Of a stretch of DNA of 64,000 nt, positions 1 to 8,914 are shown piece after piece (position 1 is the first letter of the stretch; each line of letters begins with the position of its first letter). Source of the DNA: Listeria ivanovii subsp. londoniensis (GTDB taxonomy: Bacteria; Bacillota; Bacilli; Lactobacillales; Listeriaceae); contig NZ_CP009576.1 in assembly GCF_000763495.1 (NCBI RefSeq), positions 1,002,001-1,066,000 of the forward strand. The letters run 5' to 3'. Position numbers and translations under genes: made by a program. The notes under the pieces were generated by a model that saw only the letters and a program-made list of their open reading frames with translations, did not search any database and was not told the origin of the DNA.

Positions 1-1
1 C

Positions 2-1195
2 AGCACGACGGAATTAGGGATGATTGGTTTAGCTTTTTCCGTTGCATATGGAATTGGAAAAACCATATTAGGTTATGGTATTGACGGTAGAAATGCGAAA
101 AAAATAATGAGTTTTCTACTAGGTGTTTCCGCTATTATTTCGATTATTATTGGGATTTTATTAATTACAAAACAGGCCACAACAGGGATCTTATTTATTC
201 TTTGGGGAGCAAATGGATTTGTACAATCACCAGGGGGACCAGCCTCTTATTCAACAATTACACGTTGGACACCGAAACTGAAAAGGGGGAAATGGCTAGG
301 TTTTTGGAATGCCTCGCACAATATAGGTGGGGCTTTGGCTGGAATTATTGCCTTTTGGGGCGCTACCACTTTTTTTAATGGTGGAGTAGGAGGAATGTTT
401 ATTGTTCCAGCTATTATTGCGCTTATTATTGCTATCATTTGCTTTTATATAGGTTATGATGAACCAGAAGAACTAGGTTGGAATTCTGCCCCCGAAATAT
501 TTGAAGAACCAGAAGAGCATGAAGAATCAACAACGAAAGATTTAACTAAATTTCAGATTTTTCGCCAATTTGTTATTAATAATCCGTGGGTTTGGACTTT
601 ATGTATAATCAATATATTCATTTATATTGTTAGAATAGGAATTGATAATTGGGCTCCAGTTTATTGTATTCAAGCTTTAGGATGGGATACGAAAGACGCA
701 ATTCTTACCATTTCTTTTTTTGAAATAGGTGCATTATTAGGTTCTTTATCGTGGGGCTGGCTTTCAGATATAATGAAAGGTCGCCGAATGCTCTGCTCTA
801 TCATTGCGGTAGCTATTGAATTCTTTATGCTAATTGCTTACTCGCAAGTAACAAGTGTTTATGGTATGTTTACGGTATTATTTATTCTAGGTTTCTTAGT
901 ATTCGGTCCTCAACTTTTAATTGGAGTTTCTGTGATAGAATTTGTCCCTAAGAGCGCTTTAGCTGTAACAAATGGTTTAACAGGAACATTTGCTTATCTA
1001 TTTGGAGATTCTTTTGCAAAAGTATTCCTTGGTTATATAGCAGACCCAACTAAATCAGGTATGAATATATTTGGTTATACTTTGCACGGGTGGGGAGCTA
1101 CATTCACGATTATGTTTACAGCTTTGATTATTGCAGGATTAATGATGATTCCTGTCGCATTAAAACAAGAGAGGACTATTCGTAAAATAAGTTAA
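2..1195 (+). CDS. uhpT: Hexose-phosphate:phosphate antiporter (UhpT/Hpt), 5' partial
   Basis: The reading frame is open from base 2, so the window starts inside the gene and the N-terminus is missing; 397 residues remain of a family usually near 450. It is a major facilitator of the organophosphate:phosphate antiporter family, which exchanges cytosolic phosphate for external sugar phosphates. Visible are about ten hydrophobic helices, a central hydrophilic loop rich in Glu (roughly residues 155-185 of the visible part), the early segment GANGFVQSPGGPA typical of the GlpT/UhpT family, and a basic linker SDIMKGRR between later helices. In L. monocytogenes the homologue Hpt feeds cytosolic growth on glucose 6-phosphate and is controlled by PrfA; the promoter lies outside this window, so regulation cannot be judged. 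A strong terminator follows. Confidence 0.85.
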   Translation, partial: STTELGMIGLAFSVAYGIGKTILGYGIDGRNAKKIMSFLLGVSAIISIIIGILLITKQATTGILFILWGANGFVQSPGGPASYSTITRWTPKLKRGKWLGFWNASHNIGGALAGIIAFWGATTFFNGGVGGMFIVPAIIALIIAIICFYIGYDEPEELGWNSAPEIFEEPEEHEESTTKDLTKFQIFRQFVINNPWVWTLCIINIFIYIVRIGIDNWAPVYCIQALGWDTKDAILTISFFEIGALLGSLSWGWLSDIMKGRRMLCSIIAVAIEFFMLIAYSQVTSVYGMFTVLFILGFLVFGPQLLIGVSVIEFVPKSALAVTNGLTGTFAYLFGDSFAKVFLGYIADPTKSGMNIFGYTLHGWGATFTIMFTALIIAGLMMIPVALKQERTIRKIS

Positions 1196-1260
1196 AATCG
1201 TTGTTTAGCTAACAAAAAATTAGGCTTGATTTACTTACAGGTCCATATAAATTTTTGGCT

Positions 1261-1317
1261 AAAAAAGCATCTCTTACTTGAATTCATGGGAAATGAATTT
1301 ATAGAGATGCTTTTTTG
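1261..1317. terminator. Rho-independent terminator after uhpT
   Basis: Inverted repeat AAAAAGCATCTCT / AGAGATGCTTTTTT with an intervening 30-base loop that can pair internally. T-runs flank both sides, so it can also stop transcripts of the converging MFS gene. Confidence 0.85.
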
Positions 1318-1348
1318 TATGGAAAAAATATGAGTAAGAAATGCTTTG

Positions 1349-2575
1349 TTATTTCACTACAGAAGCTTTTTTATAAAGGATAAAAATAGCTACGGTTATC
1401 AAGATGACTCCCATAAAAGCAGGGGCAGCATGACCAAATGTTATATAAATTTGACCACCAATTAGTGGACCGATAATTCGGGCAAGTGATTGAATGGCTT
1501 GGCTACCACCTTGGATACGACCTTGTTCACTGGCATCGGCTGATTTGGAAACCATACCGTTGAATGCAGGCCCAAAAATAGAATCGCCAAAGCCGAAAAT
1601 AAACATGCCAATTATCAACAAGGAAGCGTGACTAAATATCGCAGAAGCCGCAATTAGACTATAACCAACAATCTCTGCGAACATCCCCAAAATGGCAATC
1701 TGTTTATCACGTAATTTAAGTAGTAGTTTAGGCATAATAAAGGCTTGCGAGAGAATATCTTGAATTCCCATAATCGAGAACATCAGACCAATTAGTGCTG
1801 GTTTCCAACTAAAACTATCTATCGTAAATTGAGAAATAATGGCCTGAAGTGAGCCATTTGGAATCCAAATTAAGAAAGCGGATACGAGTAAGCGACCTAA
1901 ATTTTGAATGGAAAGAATATGGAATAGTTGTGAAAATGGATTAAGTCTTACCAAAGGGATGCTTTGCAAACGATTTTGTTTTGCAAGACTTTCTGGCATG
2001 TAGAAATAGCCGAATGCAAAATTGATTAAGGTGATGACTGCTCCGAAAAAAAGGGGAGTAGCATAGCCGAAGTGTGCGAGCAGACCGCCAAGTGCAGGAC
2101 CAATAGCGGCACCCGTCCCAGCCACAGCGCTAACCCAACCAAAGTATTTTGTGCGCTGTTCTTGTGGGGTAATATCAGCAAAGAAAGCAAACAGGGTACT
2201 AACACTTCCACCAGTAATACCTTCAATAATACGACCAGCAAATAGTACCCAAAGCGCACCACCAAGGCCGAAAGTGAAGTAGCCAATCGCTGAACCAAAT
2301 AGGCAAATAAGTAAAACGGGACGGCGACCAAAACGATCGCTTAAAGCGCCGAGACCAGGTGCGGCGAAAAAAACACAAAAAGCATAAACTGAGGTCAAAA
2401 GCGTGACCATCAGTGCCTGATCACTTGCATTATTTACATAAGGAGCAACTAAAAATGGGACAACTGGCATGATAATACTAAAGCCCATCCCGCAAAGAAA
2501 GACGGATATAAGTCCAAATAATAAAGTCTTTTTGTTGACTAAGTTGTTTGTATCGTGTGATTTAGATGAAAACAT
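1349..2575 (-). CDS. MFS multidrug efflux transporter (TetA-like)
   Basis: 408-residue inner-membrane transporter with 12 predicted helices, of the drug:H+ antiporter type. The loop between helices 2 and 3 carries the MFS motif GALSDRFGRRPVL, and helix 5 has the antiporter motif C-like segment GTGAAIGPALGGLLA, as in TetA-type pumps. The start chosen is the ATG at 2575, which has GGAG seven bases upstream; an in-frame ATG 45 bases further up has no ribosome binding site and would place the operator-like palindrome inside the coding region. It is followed at its upstream side by marR in the same direction, with a terminator between them, so each has its own promoter. Both promoters carry the same motif, which suggests control by the MarR. 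The exported compound is unknown. Confidence 0.85.
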   Translation of the reverse strand: MFSSKSHDTNNLVNKKTLLFGLISVFLCGMGFSIIMPVVPFLVAPYVNNASDQALMVTLLTSVYAFCVFFAAPGLGALSDRFGRRPVLLICLFGSAIGYFTFGLGGALWVLFAGRIIEGITGGSVSTLFAFFADITPQEQRTKYFGWVSAVAGTGAAIGPALGGLLAHFGYATPLFFGAVITLINFAFGYFYMPESLAKQNRLQSIPLVRLNPFSQLFHILSIQNLGRLLVSAFLIWIPNGSLQAIISQFTIDSFSWKPALIGLMFSIMGIQDILSQAFIMPKLLLKLRDKQIAILGMFAEIVGYSLIAASAIFSHASLLIIGMFIFGFGDSIFGPAFNGMVSKSADASEQGRIQGGSQAIQSLARIIGPLIGGQIYITFGHAAPAFMGVILITVAIFILYKKASVVK

Positions 2576-2603
2576 GTGATTCTCCAATCGATGTATGTTA
2601 TTT

Positions 2604-2658
2604 TGTGTCCTAGGAAACATAACAACAGTTTAATGCCTTTTTGTTTCCTTGTCAACTA
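2604..2658 (-). promoter_or_regulatory. Promoter and putative MarR operators of the MFS gene
   Basis: On the minus strand TTGACA (2650-2655) and TAAACT (2627-2632) are separated by 17 bases. The -35 box lies in TAGTTGACAAGGAAAC, which recurs with two changes at the marR promoter. Just downstream is the near-perfect palindrome TGTGTCCTAGGAAACA (2604-2619), with half-sites like those of the upstream motif. That MarR binds here is inference. Confidence 0.6.
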
Positions 2659-2660
2659 AA

Positions 2661-2695
2661 AATAAAAAAACAGCCAAACTTTGAAGGTTTGGCTG
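2661..2695 (-). terminator. Terminator of marR
   Basis: Stem CAGCCAAAC / GTTTGGCTG with a seven-base loop, read on the minus strand into a run of T. It lies directly after the marR stop and separates marR from the MFS promoter. Confidence 0.85.
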
Positions 2696-2703
2696 TTCGT
2701 ATT

Positions 2704-3177
2704 TTATTCTGCTTTGATATTTAAACCCATTTTTTTAATCTCGTTGTCTAAGTGTTTACTATATTTGTCTACAAACTGCAGAACCGCAGCATATTGTTCA
2801 TCGGTAACGTGTTCAAAAACAACTTTGTCTCGATTACGAAAGGATTGATGTAATTCATCATGGACTTGATTGATGGCAGATCCCTTAGATGTTAAACGAA
2901 AATAGATTTCTTTTTTATTGTCTGGTTTTTGATAACTTTCAATAAATCCTTTTTCCATTAATTTTTTGGTTAATTTACTAATAGCACTTTTGGTCATGTA
3001 GAAGGCTTCGGCGAGCTTGGTTACATTAGGATCTTCATTTTTAGCGATATATTCAATGCAGTGCACCTCGGATGGTTTATATCCTTTAAGAGATTTTTCC
3101 ATTTTCACTTTATTAATCCAAGCAAGTTTATTAAATAATTCTCGTATTTCTACCATGACTTCTTCGTCCTTATCCAT
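2704..3177 (-). CDS. MarR-family transcriptional regulator
   Basis: 157-residue dimeric winged-helix regulator. Residues about 30-125 form the MarR fold: the helix-turn-helix runs through NVTKLAEAFYMTKSAISKLT and the wing through the KKEIYFRLTSKG segment. The first 15 residues are acidic. The ATG start at 3177 has AGGAGG nine bases upstream. It lies upstream of and codirectional with the MFS pump, with a terminator between. A shared promoter motif at both genes points to autoregulation plus repression of the pump, as in many MarR/efflux pairs; the ligand is unknown. Confidence 0.88.
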   Translation of the reverse strand: MDKDEEVMVEIRELFNKLAWINKVKMEKSLKGYKPSEVHCIEYIAKNEDPNVTKLAEAFYMTKSAISKLTKKLMEKGFIESYQKPDNKKEIYFRLTSKGSAINQVHDELHQSFRNRDKVVFEHVTDEQYAAVLQFVDKYSKHLDNEIKKMGLNIKAE

Positions 3178-3207
3178 GTCATGACCTCCTAATTAGATGT
3201 ATCTAGT

Positions 3208-3239
3208 AGTATAGCTATTTTTTGTGTCCTTTTCAACTA
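3208..3239 (-). promoter_or_regulatory. marR promoter with the shared operator-like motif
   Basis: On the minus strand TTGAAA (3231-3236) and TATACT (3208-3213) are 17 bases apart. TAGTTGAAAAGGACAC covers the -35 box and matches the MFS promoter motif. The -35 box overlaps the stop codon of the upstream lysR gene. Confidence 0.6.
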
Positions 3240-4111
3240 TTCGTATGTTCTTGCGCAAAGTGGATAAATCGTTTTGCGGCGCTGGAAATGTATCCATTAG
3301 CTGCATGAGTAAGGTAAATGGTTCGCTCCATTCCAGAAGTGGGGACTGTAAAAATTTGCAATCGTTCAAAATCTAGTATAGCCGTTTTAGGAACAATGGA
3401 AACACCCATATTTGCTTCTACTAGTTCGAGAATACTACCAATTTCTAAGCCGTCATAGCGGACTTTTAAAGCGATATTAGCTTGCTTAAGCGCATTTTCT
3501 ATGACTTCTCGAGAATAAGTATGCTCTGCGAAATGAATAAATTCCTCATCAGTGATATCCTGTAAAGTTAAGTTTTTCTTCTGAGCTAATTTATTTTTAT
3601 TTGATACAATCAGAACAAATTTTTCTGTGAAAAGTGGGATATATTCAAGTCCTTCTTGTCTATCTCTTATAGTACTAATTCCAATATCACTCCTGTTGGT
3701 TAAGATATCCTTCAATACTTGTTTGGCTGGGACTTCTTTCAGTCGTAAAATATTTGTTGGATAGTTTGATTGAAATTTTTTTAATAGCTCTGGCATAAAC
3801 GACAATCCAAGTGTAGGAACAAAGGACACTGAAACTTCACCAAAGTCTGGATTTGCTAAGGTGTGGATTTTTTCTTGTGCAGCCAGCCACTTAAGTTGCA
3901 ATTCTTTTGCATCAGCTAAAAAGACTTTGCCGACTTTATTTAACTGGATACTTCGATTTTTTCGGTCAAATAAAGGTAAGCCAAGTTCTGCCTCTAAATT
4001 AGCAATTGAGCGACTAAGCGCAGATTGTGATAGTGCGAGTTTCTCACTAGCTTGTGTCAAGTGACCGGTTTCAGCAGTAACAATAAAGTAATGTAATTGA
4101 TTAAAATCCAC
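3233..4111 (-). CDS. LysR-family transcriptional regulator
   Basis: 292-residue LysR-type regulator. Residues 1-60 are the winged helix-turn-helix (LTQASEKLALSQSALSRSIA is the recognition region) and residues 90-290 the two-lobed effector-binding domain. The start is GTG, with GAAGGATG four to five bases upstream. It is transcribed away from an EamA-type exporter with 116 bases between them, the classic LysR arrangement in which the regulator controls its divergent neighbour. The effector is not predictable. Confidence 0.88.
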   Translation of the reverse strand: MDFNQLHYFIVTAETGHLTQASEKLALSQSALSRSIANLEAELGLPLFDRKNRSIQLNKVGKVFLADAKELQLKWLAAQEKIHTLANPDFGEVSVSFVPTLGLSFMPELLKKFQSNYPTNILRLKEVPAKQVLKDILTNRSDIGISTIRDRQEGLEYIPLFTEKFVLIVSNKNKLAQKKNLTLQDITDEEFIHFAEHTYSREVIENALKQANIALKVRYDGLEIGSILELVEANMGVSIVPKTAILDFERLQIFTVPTSGMERTIYLTHAANGYISSAAKRFIHFAQEHTNS

Positions 4112-4140
4112 TTTTCATCCTTCTTTCTATGTGTAAAATG

Positions 4141-4193
4141 CATCGAAACAATCGAATGAATGATTTGTTTGTTATTAATGCTCATTATATAAT
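4141..4193 (+). promoter_or_regulatory. Promoter of the EamA gene and possible LysR site
   Basis: TTGTTT (4165-4170) and TATAAT (4188-4193) are 17 bases apart. Upstream, CATCGAAACAATCGAATG (4141-4158) has inverted TCGA-containing halves, a plausible LysR-bound site in the divergent gap. Confidence 0.5.
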
Positions 4194-4227
4194 AAAAGGT
4201 GCAAAAAAGAAATGAAGGTGTTAGCCA

Positions 4228-5196
4228 GTGGAAAAAGGCTACTTGTATATTGCAATCGCAACGATTCTATTTAGTTCGATGGAGATTGCCATTAAACTAA
4301 CGAACGGAACATTTAACCCCATTCAAATTACATTTTTACGGTTTGCGCTGGGTGGGCTATTTTTATTACCATTAGCCGTAAAAAAATTAAAAAAAGAGGC
4401 TAAAAAACTTACAGCGAAAGATATTCGCTTTTTTTGTTGGTCAGGTTTTTTCTGTGTCGTTATTAGTATGATTTTATTCCAATTAGCAATCGGGTATACA
4501 AAGGCATCCACGGTTGCAATTATCTTTAGTTGTAATCCAGTTTTTGTGCTTACATTTGCTGCTCTTTTTTTGAAGGAAAAACTTGCTGGGTTAACGATTA
4601 TTTCTATTATTGTGAGTCTAATTGGTATTGTGGTCATTATTAATCCTTTTGAAGTGGTAGATCCAATTGGGATATTGCTAGCAGTTTTAGCAGCGATTAC
4701 CTTTGCAATTTATAGTGTTTTCAGTCGTTTCGGTACAAAGAAATATCATTATAATGGCATTTTAATCACTTGTTTTTCCTTTATTTTTGGTAGCGCAGAG
4801 CTTTTAGTCATTATGCTATTCACTCATATTCCAGTGATTGCAAATAGTTTTATGACAAACGGCTTACCGGCTTTTGCGAATGTTCCTGTTTTTAGCGGGA
4901 TTGGATGGGCGTCTTTACCACTATTGTTTTATTTAGGTATTGGCGTGACAGGAATTGGTTTTTCTAGTTATTTTCTTGCAATGGAAAATGTGGGTGTATC
5001 ACTTGCTTCACTTGTCTTTTTTATTAAACCAGCATTAGCACCGATATTCGCATGGATTATTCTTGGCGAGAGCATTAACTTCCATACCGCGATTGGTATT
5101 ATCATCATTCTTATCGGTTCCTTCCTTACATTTATCGCTTCAAGAGAAATTCCGAAAATAACTCTTTTAAATGAAGAAACACCAAAACCAAGATAA
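4228..5196 (+). CDS. EamA/DMT-family transporter
   Basis: 322-residue membrane protein with ten predicted helices in two homologous EamA halves (residues about 3-140 and 150-300), the drug/metabolite transporter layout used for amino-acid or metabolite export. The GTG start at 4228 is supported by GAAGGTG seven bases upstream; no better ATG is in frame. It is divergent from a LysR gene that probably regulates it. The stop codon lies within the terminator stem. The substrate cannot be named. Confidence 0.85.
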   Translation: MEKGYLYIAIATILFSSMEIAIKLTNGTFNPIQITFLRFALGGLFLLPLAVKKLKKEAKKLTAKDIRFFCWSGFFCVVISMILFQLAIGYTKASTVAIIFSCNPVFVLTFAALFLKEKLAGLTIISIIVSLIGIVVIINPFEVVDPIGILLAVLAAITFAIYSVFSRFGTKKYHYNGILITCFSFIFGSAELLVIMLFTHIPVIANSFMTNGLPAFANVPVFSGIGWASLPLLFYLGIGVTGIGFSSYFLAMENVGVSLASLVFFIKPALAPIFAWIILGESINFHTAIGIIIILIGSFLTFIASREIPKITLLNEETPKPR

Positions 5197-5213
5197 AGCT
5201 TCTTGGTTTTTTT
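5185..5213 (+). terminator. Terminator of the EamA gene
   Basis: Stem AAAACCAAG / CTTGGTTTT followed by seven T; it overlaps the last codons and stop of the gene. Confidence 0.8.
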
Positions 5214-5358
5214 GCAAGAAAAATGCCGGCAGTATGACAGTTGCGTGCAATGAAAGCGCTTTTTGTTAAGAGTATGTAAATTATCATTCTTATCAATATT
5301 ATTTCCATGTAAAGATTTGTTATACTTAATTTATAATATTCGGAAGGGACTGAATGGA

Positions 5359-8007
5359 TTGGAGATATACCGCAAAAGCGCGGCAGAAATATTGGAACAA
5401 CTAGAAGCAACTGAAAAAGGTTTAACAACTAGTGAGGTTACAAAAAGGCAAGAAAAATACGGTTTTAACGAACTGAAGAATAAAAAGAAAGATCCAGTCT
5501 GGAAACTTTTTCTAGAAACCTTTAAAGATCCAATGGTGATTGTTCTGGTCATTGCAGCACTTGTTCAGTTAGTCTTAGGAGAAGTGGTTGAATCGCTCAT
5601 TATCTTTTTAGTACTGATTATCAATTCCATTATTAGTGTCGTCCAAACGAGAAAAGCAGAAAGTTCACTCGATGCTTTAAGAGAAATGTCTGCACCGGTT
5701 GCAAAAGTTATCCGTGATGGCAGCAAACAGAGTATCCACGCGCGTGAACTTGTTCCTGGCGATATCGTTCTTCTCGACGCAGGTGATTTTGTCCCAGCAG
5801 ACGGGCGCTTATTTGAAAGTGGTTCGTTGAAAATTGACGAAGGTATGCTGACAGGAGAATCGGAAGCTGTTGAAAAATATATCGATACGATTTCAGAGGA
5901 AGTGGGGCTTGGCGACCGTGTGAACATGGTATTTAGTGGCTCACTTGTCGTGTATGGTCGTGGTATGTTTGTCGTAACAGGAACAGCTAGCGAAACAGAA
6001 ATTGGTAAAATAGCTGGTCTTTTAGAAACAGCTGAAGCAAAGCAAACACCTTTACAAAGAAAATTAGAATCCTTCAGTAAAAAATTAGGGCTTGGTATTC
6101 TAGCGCTCTGTATTTTGATTTTCGCTGTGGAAGCTGGACGCGTATTCCTTGGTAATGATTCAGCGGATATGGCAACAGCGATATTAAATGCCTTCATGTT
6201 TGCAGTAGCAGTGGCAGTTGCTGCTATCCCAGAAGCACTTTCTTCTATAGTGACGATTGTACTTGCCGTTGGGACGAACAAGATGGCGAAACAGCATGCG
6301 ATTATTAGAAAGCTACCGGCAGTTGAAACACTTGGCTCCACCAGTGTTATTTGTACTGATAAAACCGGAACATTAACACAAAATAAAATGACGGTGGTTG
6401 ACTATTATTTACCAGATGGAACGAAAGAAAACTTCCCTGACAGTCCCGAAAAATGGTCAGAAGGAGAGCGTCGACTGATTCATATTGCTGTTCTTTGTAA
6501 TGATTCGAATATTAATTCAGAAGGAAAAGAACTCGGTGATCCGACAGAAGTGGCACTAATTGCTTTTAGTAATAAAAATAACCAAGATTATAATGAAATT
6601 CGTGAAAAATTCATTCGTGAAGGGGAAATTCCGTTTGACTCTGATAGAAAACTGATGTCAACGCTCCACACATTCGGCGAAAATAAAGCCATGTTGACAA
6701 AAGGCGGACCTGATGTGATGTTCGCTCGCTGTAGTTATGTTTTCCTTGATGGAGAAGAAAAACCAATGACCGATGAAATTTTAACGCAACTAAAAGAAAC
6801 AAATGAAGAATTTTCGAATCAAGCGCTCCGAGTTCTTGCTTATGGTTACAAACGGATGGCAGCTGATTCAACAGAGCTAAGCTTAGAAGATGAGCAAGAT
6901 ATTGTTCTTGTTGGCTTAACAGCAATGATTGATCCACCACGGGAAGCGGTTTATGCTTCGATTGAGGAGTCGAAAAAAGCAGGAATTCGCACAGTCATGA
7001 TTACTGGAGATCACAAAACAACGGCACAAGCAATTGGTCGCGATATTGGCTTAATGGATGCCGATGATATTGCTTTAACTGGTCAAGAGCTAGACTCGAT
7101 GCCGGAAGAAGAACTTGATAAAAAACTAGAACATATCGCTGTATATGCTCGTGTTTCTCCAGAAAATAAAATTCGTATCGTCAAAGCTTGGCAGAAAAAA
7201 GGAAAAATTACTGCAATGACCGGAGATGGTGTGAACGATGCTCCCGCTCTGAAACAAGCCGATATTGGCGTGGCAATGGGGAGCGGAACAGACGTTGCTA
7301 AAGACTCGGCGGCAATGATTCTAACGGATGACAATTTTGTATCGATTGTGGATGCAGTTGGGGTTGGTCGTACTGTTTTCGACAACATTAAAAAATCGAT
7401 TGCGTATCTTTTTGCAGGCAACCTGGGAGCAATTATTGCGATTTTATTTGCGCTCGTACTAGATTGGATTAATCCATTTACAGCGTTACAATTACTATTT
7501 ATTAATTTAGTCAATGATTCCTTGCCAGCGATTGCCCTTGGTATGGAGAAAGCGGAACCTGATGTGATGAAACGCAAACCGAGAGATATTAATGAAGGTA
7601 TCTTTGCTGGCGGAACGATGCGCGCGGTCATTAGTCGCGGAGTGTTAATTGGTGTTGCAGTTATTATTTCACAATACATCGGTATGCAAATTTCACCTGA
7701 GATGAGCGTGGCAATGGCCTTTACGACACTTATCTTAGCTCGTACGTTGCAAACATTTGCTGCTCGTTCCAATGTCCAAACTGCATTTGGCGCAGGATTT
7801 TTCAGCAACAAATATGTTATCGGTGCAGTATTACTTTGTTTCGTATTATATGGAGTTACTGTTTTACCAGGAGCCCGCGAAATCTTCTCTATCCCGGCAT
7901 CATTCGGGCTACATGAATGGTCGATTGCAGCTGGACTTGCACTTGGAGCAGTCATTATGATGGAGATTATCAAAGTGATTCAAAACAAATTTTTCAAAGA
8001 AGCATAA
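5359..8007 (+). CDS. P-type Ca2+-transporting ATPase (LMCA1 orthologue)
   Basis: 882-residue P2A calcium pump that moves Ca2+ out of the cell against H+ using ATP. The start is TTG at 5359 with AGGGA nine bases upstream; an earlier in-frame start would add 32 residues without homology. Seen in order: actuator motif TGES, helix 4 PEALSS with E292, phosphorylation motif DKTGT with D334, nucleotide domain KGGPDVM, hinge TGDGVNDAP, and helix 6 NLVND with N716 and D720. R795 lies in helix 8. These numbers coincide with those published for L. monocytogenes LMCA1 (Lmo0841), where E292, N716 and D720 bind the single Ca2+ and R795 fills the place of a second site. It forms a single-gene unit between two terminators. 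Confidence 0.95.
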   Translation: MEIYRKSAAEILEQLEATEKGLTTSEVTKRQEKYGFNELKNKKKDPVWKLFLETFKDPMVIVLVIAALVQLVLGEVVESLIIFLVLIINSIISVVQTRKAESSLDALREMSAPVAKVIRDGSKQSIHARELVPGDIVLLDAGDFVPADGRLFESGSLKIDEGMLTGESEAVEKYIDTISEEVGLGDRVNMVFSGSLVVYGRGMFVVTGTASETEIGKIAGLLETAEAKQTPLQRKLESFSKKLGLGILALCILIFAVEAGRVFLGNDSADMATAILNAFMFAVAVAVAAIPEALSSIVTIVLAVGTNKMAKQHAIIRKLPAVETLGSTSVICTDKTGTLTQNKMTVVDYYLPDGTKENFPDSPEKWSEGERRLIHIAVLCNDSNINSEGKELGDPTEVALIAFSNKNNQDYNEIREKFIREGEIPFDSDRKLMSTLHTFGENKAMLTKGGPDVMFARCSYVFLDGEEKPMTDEILTQLKETNEEFSNQALRVLAYGYKRMAADSTELSLEDEQDIVLVGLTAMIDPPREAVYASIEESKKAGIRTVMITGDHKTTAQAIGRDIGLMDADDIALTGQELDSMPEEELDKKLEHIAVYARVSPENKIRIVKAWQKKGKITAMTGDGVNDAPALKQADIGVAMGSGTDVAKDSAAMILTDDNFVSIVDAVGVGRTVFDNIKKSIAYLFAGNLGAIIAILFALVLDWINPFTALQLLFINLVNDSLPAIALGMEKAEPDVMKRKPRDINEGIFAGGTMRAVISRGVLIGVAVIISQYIGMQISPEMSVAMAFTTLILARTLQTFAARSNVQTAFGAGFFSNKYVIGAVLLCFVLYGVTVLPGAREIFSIPASFGLHEWSIAAGLALGAVIMMEIIKVIQNKFFKEA

Positions 8008-8008
8008 G

Positions 8009-8054
8009 AAAAGCAGAAATTCCCAGCTAGAACCAAGGGGATTTCTGCTTTTTT
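8009..8054 (+). terminator. Terminator of the Ca2+-ATPase gene
   Basis: Stem AAAGCAGAAAT / ATTTCTGCTTTTTT around a loop containing a second short inverted repeat. Confidence 0.85.
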
Positions 8055-8058
8055 AGTA

Positions 8059-8067
8059 TGCTATAAT
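8059..8067 (+). promoter_or_regulatory. Extended -10 promoter of the HAD phosphatase gene
   Basis: TGCTATAAT is a perfect extended -10 element 35 bases before the start codon; no good -35 box is seen. Confidence 0.55.
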
Positions 8068-8101
8068 GGCGTTAAAGACAAGCCGATAAAGGAGAGAAAA
8101 A

Positions 8102-8914
8102 ATGATTCAAGCTATTTCAGTAGATATGGATGGCACTTTTTTAGATGCGCATGGTGAATATGATCGTGGACGTTTTGAAAAAATTTATGCGAATTTGTTA
8201 GAAAAAGAAATGAAGTTTATCGTGGCGAGTGGCAATCAATACTATCAACTTAAATCTTTCTTTCCAGGTAAAGATAGAGAGATTTATTATGTTGCCGAAA
8301 ATGGAGCTGTGATTTTTCACAATGAAGCGTTAATAACTGTCAATCAATTTCCAAAACATTTAGTTGAAAAAATTCTCTATACATTGACTCAAGAATACCT
8401 AGATTTACAAGTGATTCTTTGCGGGGTGAAGAGTGCCTATTTACTTAAAGCAGCTAATCCCACTTTTAAAGAATTTGCCAAAAAATATTATGTTGAATTA
8501 AAAGAAGTGGAATCTTTTGTCACGCTGCCAGAGGACACTTTTATTAAATTTGCTTTAGATGTAGCAATTGACCAAACAGCGCAAATTGTCGAACAACTGA
8601 ATCAGACATTTCAAGGCGATATTCGCGCAGTAGCAAGTGGACATGGTAGCATTGATATTATTATTCCAGGCGTAACAAAAGGAAGTGCAATCAAGCAGCT
8701 TTTGAAAGAATGGAACATGAGTAGTGAAAAGCTACTTGCTTTTGGAGATGCAAATAATGATTTAGAAATGCTTGAGCTTACCCCTCTTAGCTACGCGATG
8801 AAGGAAAGTAGCAAAGAAGTGCTTGCAAGAGCTAAGTATGTGGCTCCTTCAAATAAGGAAGCAGGAGTATTAACAACGATAGAATATTATTTAAATGCAG
8901 AAAAAGAAAAGTAA
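8102..8914 (+). CDS. Cof-type HAD-superfamily phosphatase
   Basis: 270-residue cytosolic hydrolase of the haloacid dehalogenase superfamily, Cof/IIB subfamily, which dephosphorylates small phosphorylated metabolites. Motif I is DMDGTF near the N-terminus (catalytic Asp8 and Asp10), motif II includes VASGNQ, the Lys of motif III lies in TKGSAIKQLL, and motif IV is FGDANNDLEML. The cap domain occupies roughly residues 85-190. AAAGGAGAG precedes the ATG. It appears monocistronic. Substrate unknown. Confidence 0.88.
   Translation: MIQAISVDMDGTFLDAHGEYDRGRFEKIYANLLEKEMKFIVASGNQYYQLKSFFPGKDREIYYVAENGAVIFHNEALITVNQFPKHLVEKILYTLTQEYLDLQVILCGVKSAYLLKAANPTFKEFAKKYYVELKEVESFVTLPEDTFIKFALDVAIDQTAQIVEQLNQTFQGDIRAVASGHGSIDIIIPGVTKGSAIKQLLKEWNMSSEKLLAFGDANNDLEMLELTPLSYAMKESSKEVLARAKYVAPSNKEAGVLTTIEYYLNAEKEK

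Noticed and set aside
5263-5358. N-terminal extension of the Ca2+-ATPase (32 residues)
   Set aside because: The TTG at 5359 has a binding site and gives LMCA1 numbering; the extension reads through the leader and probable promoter.
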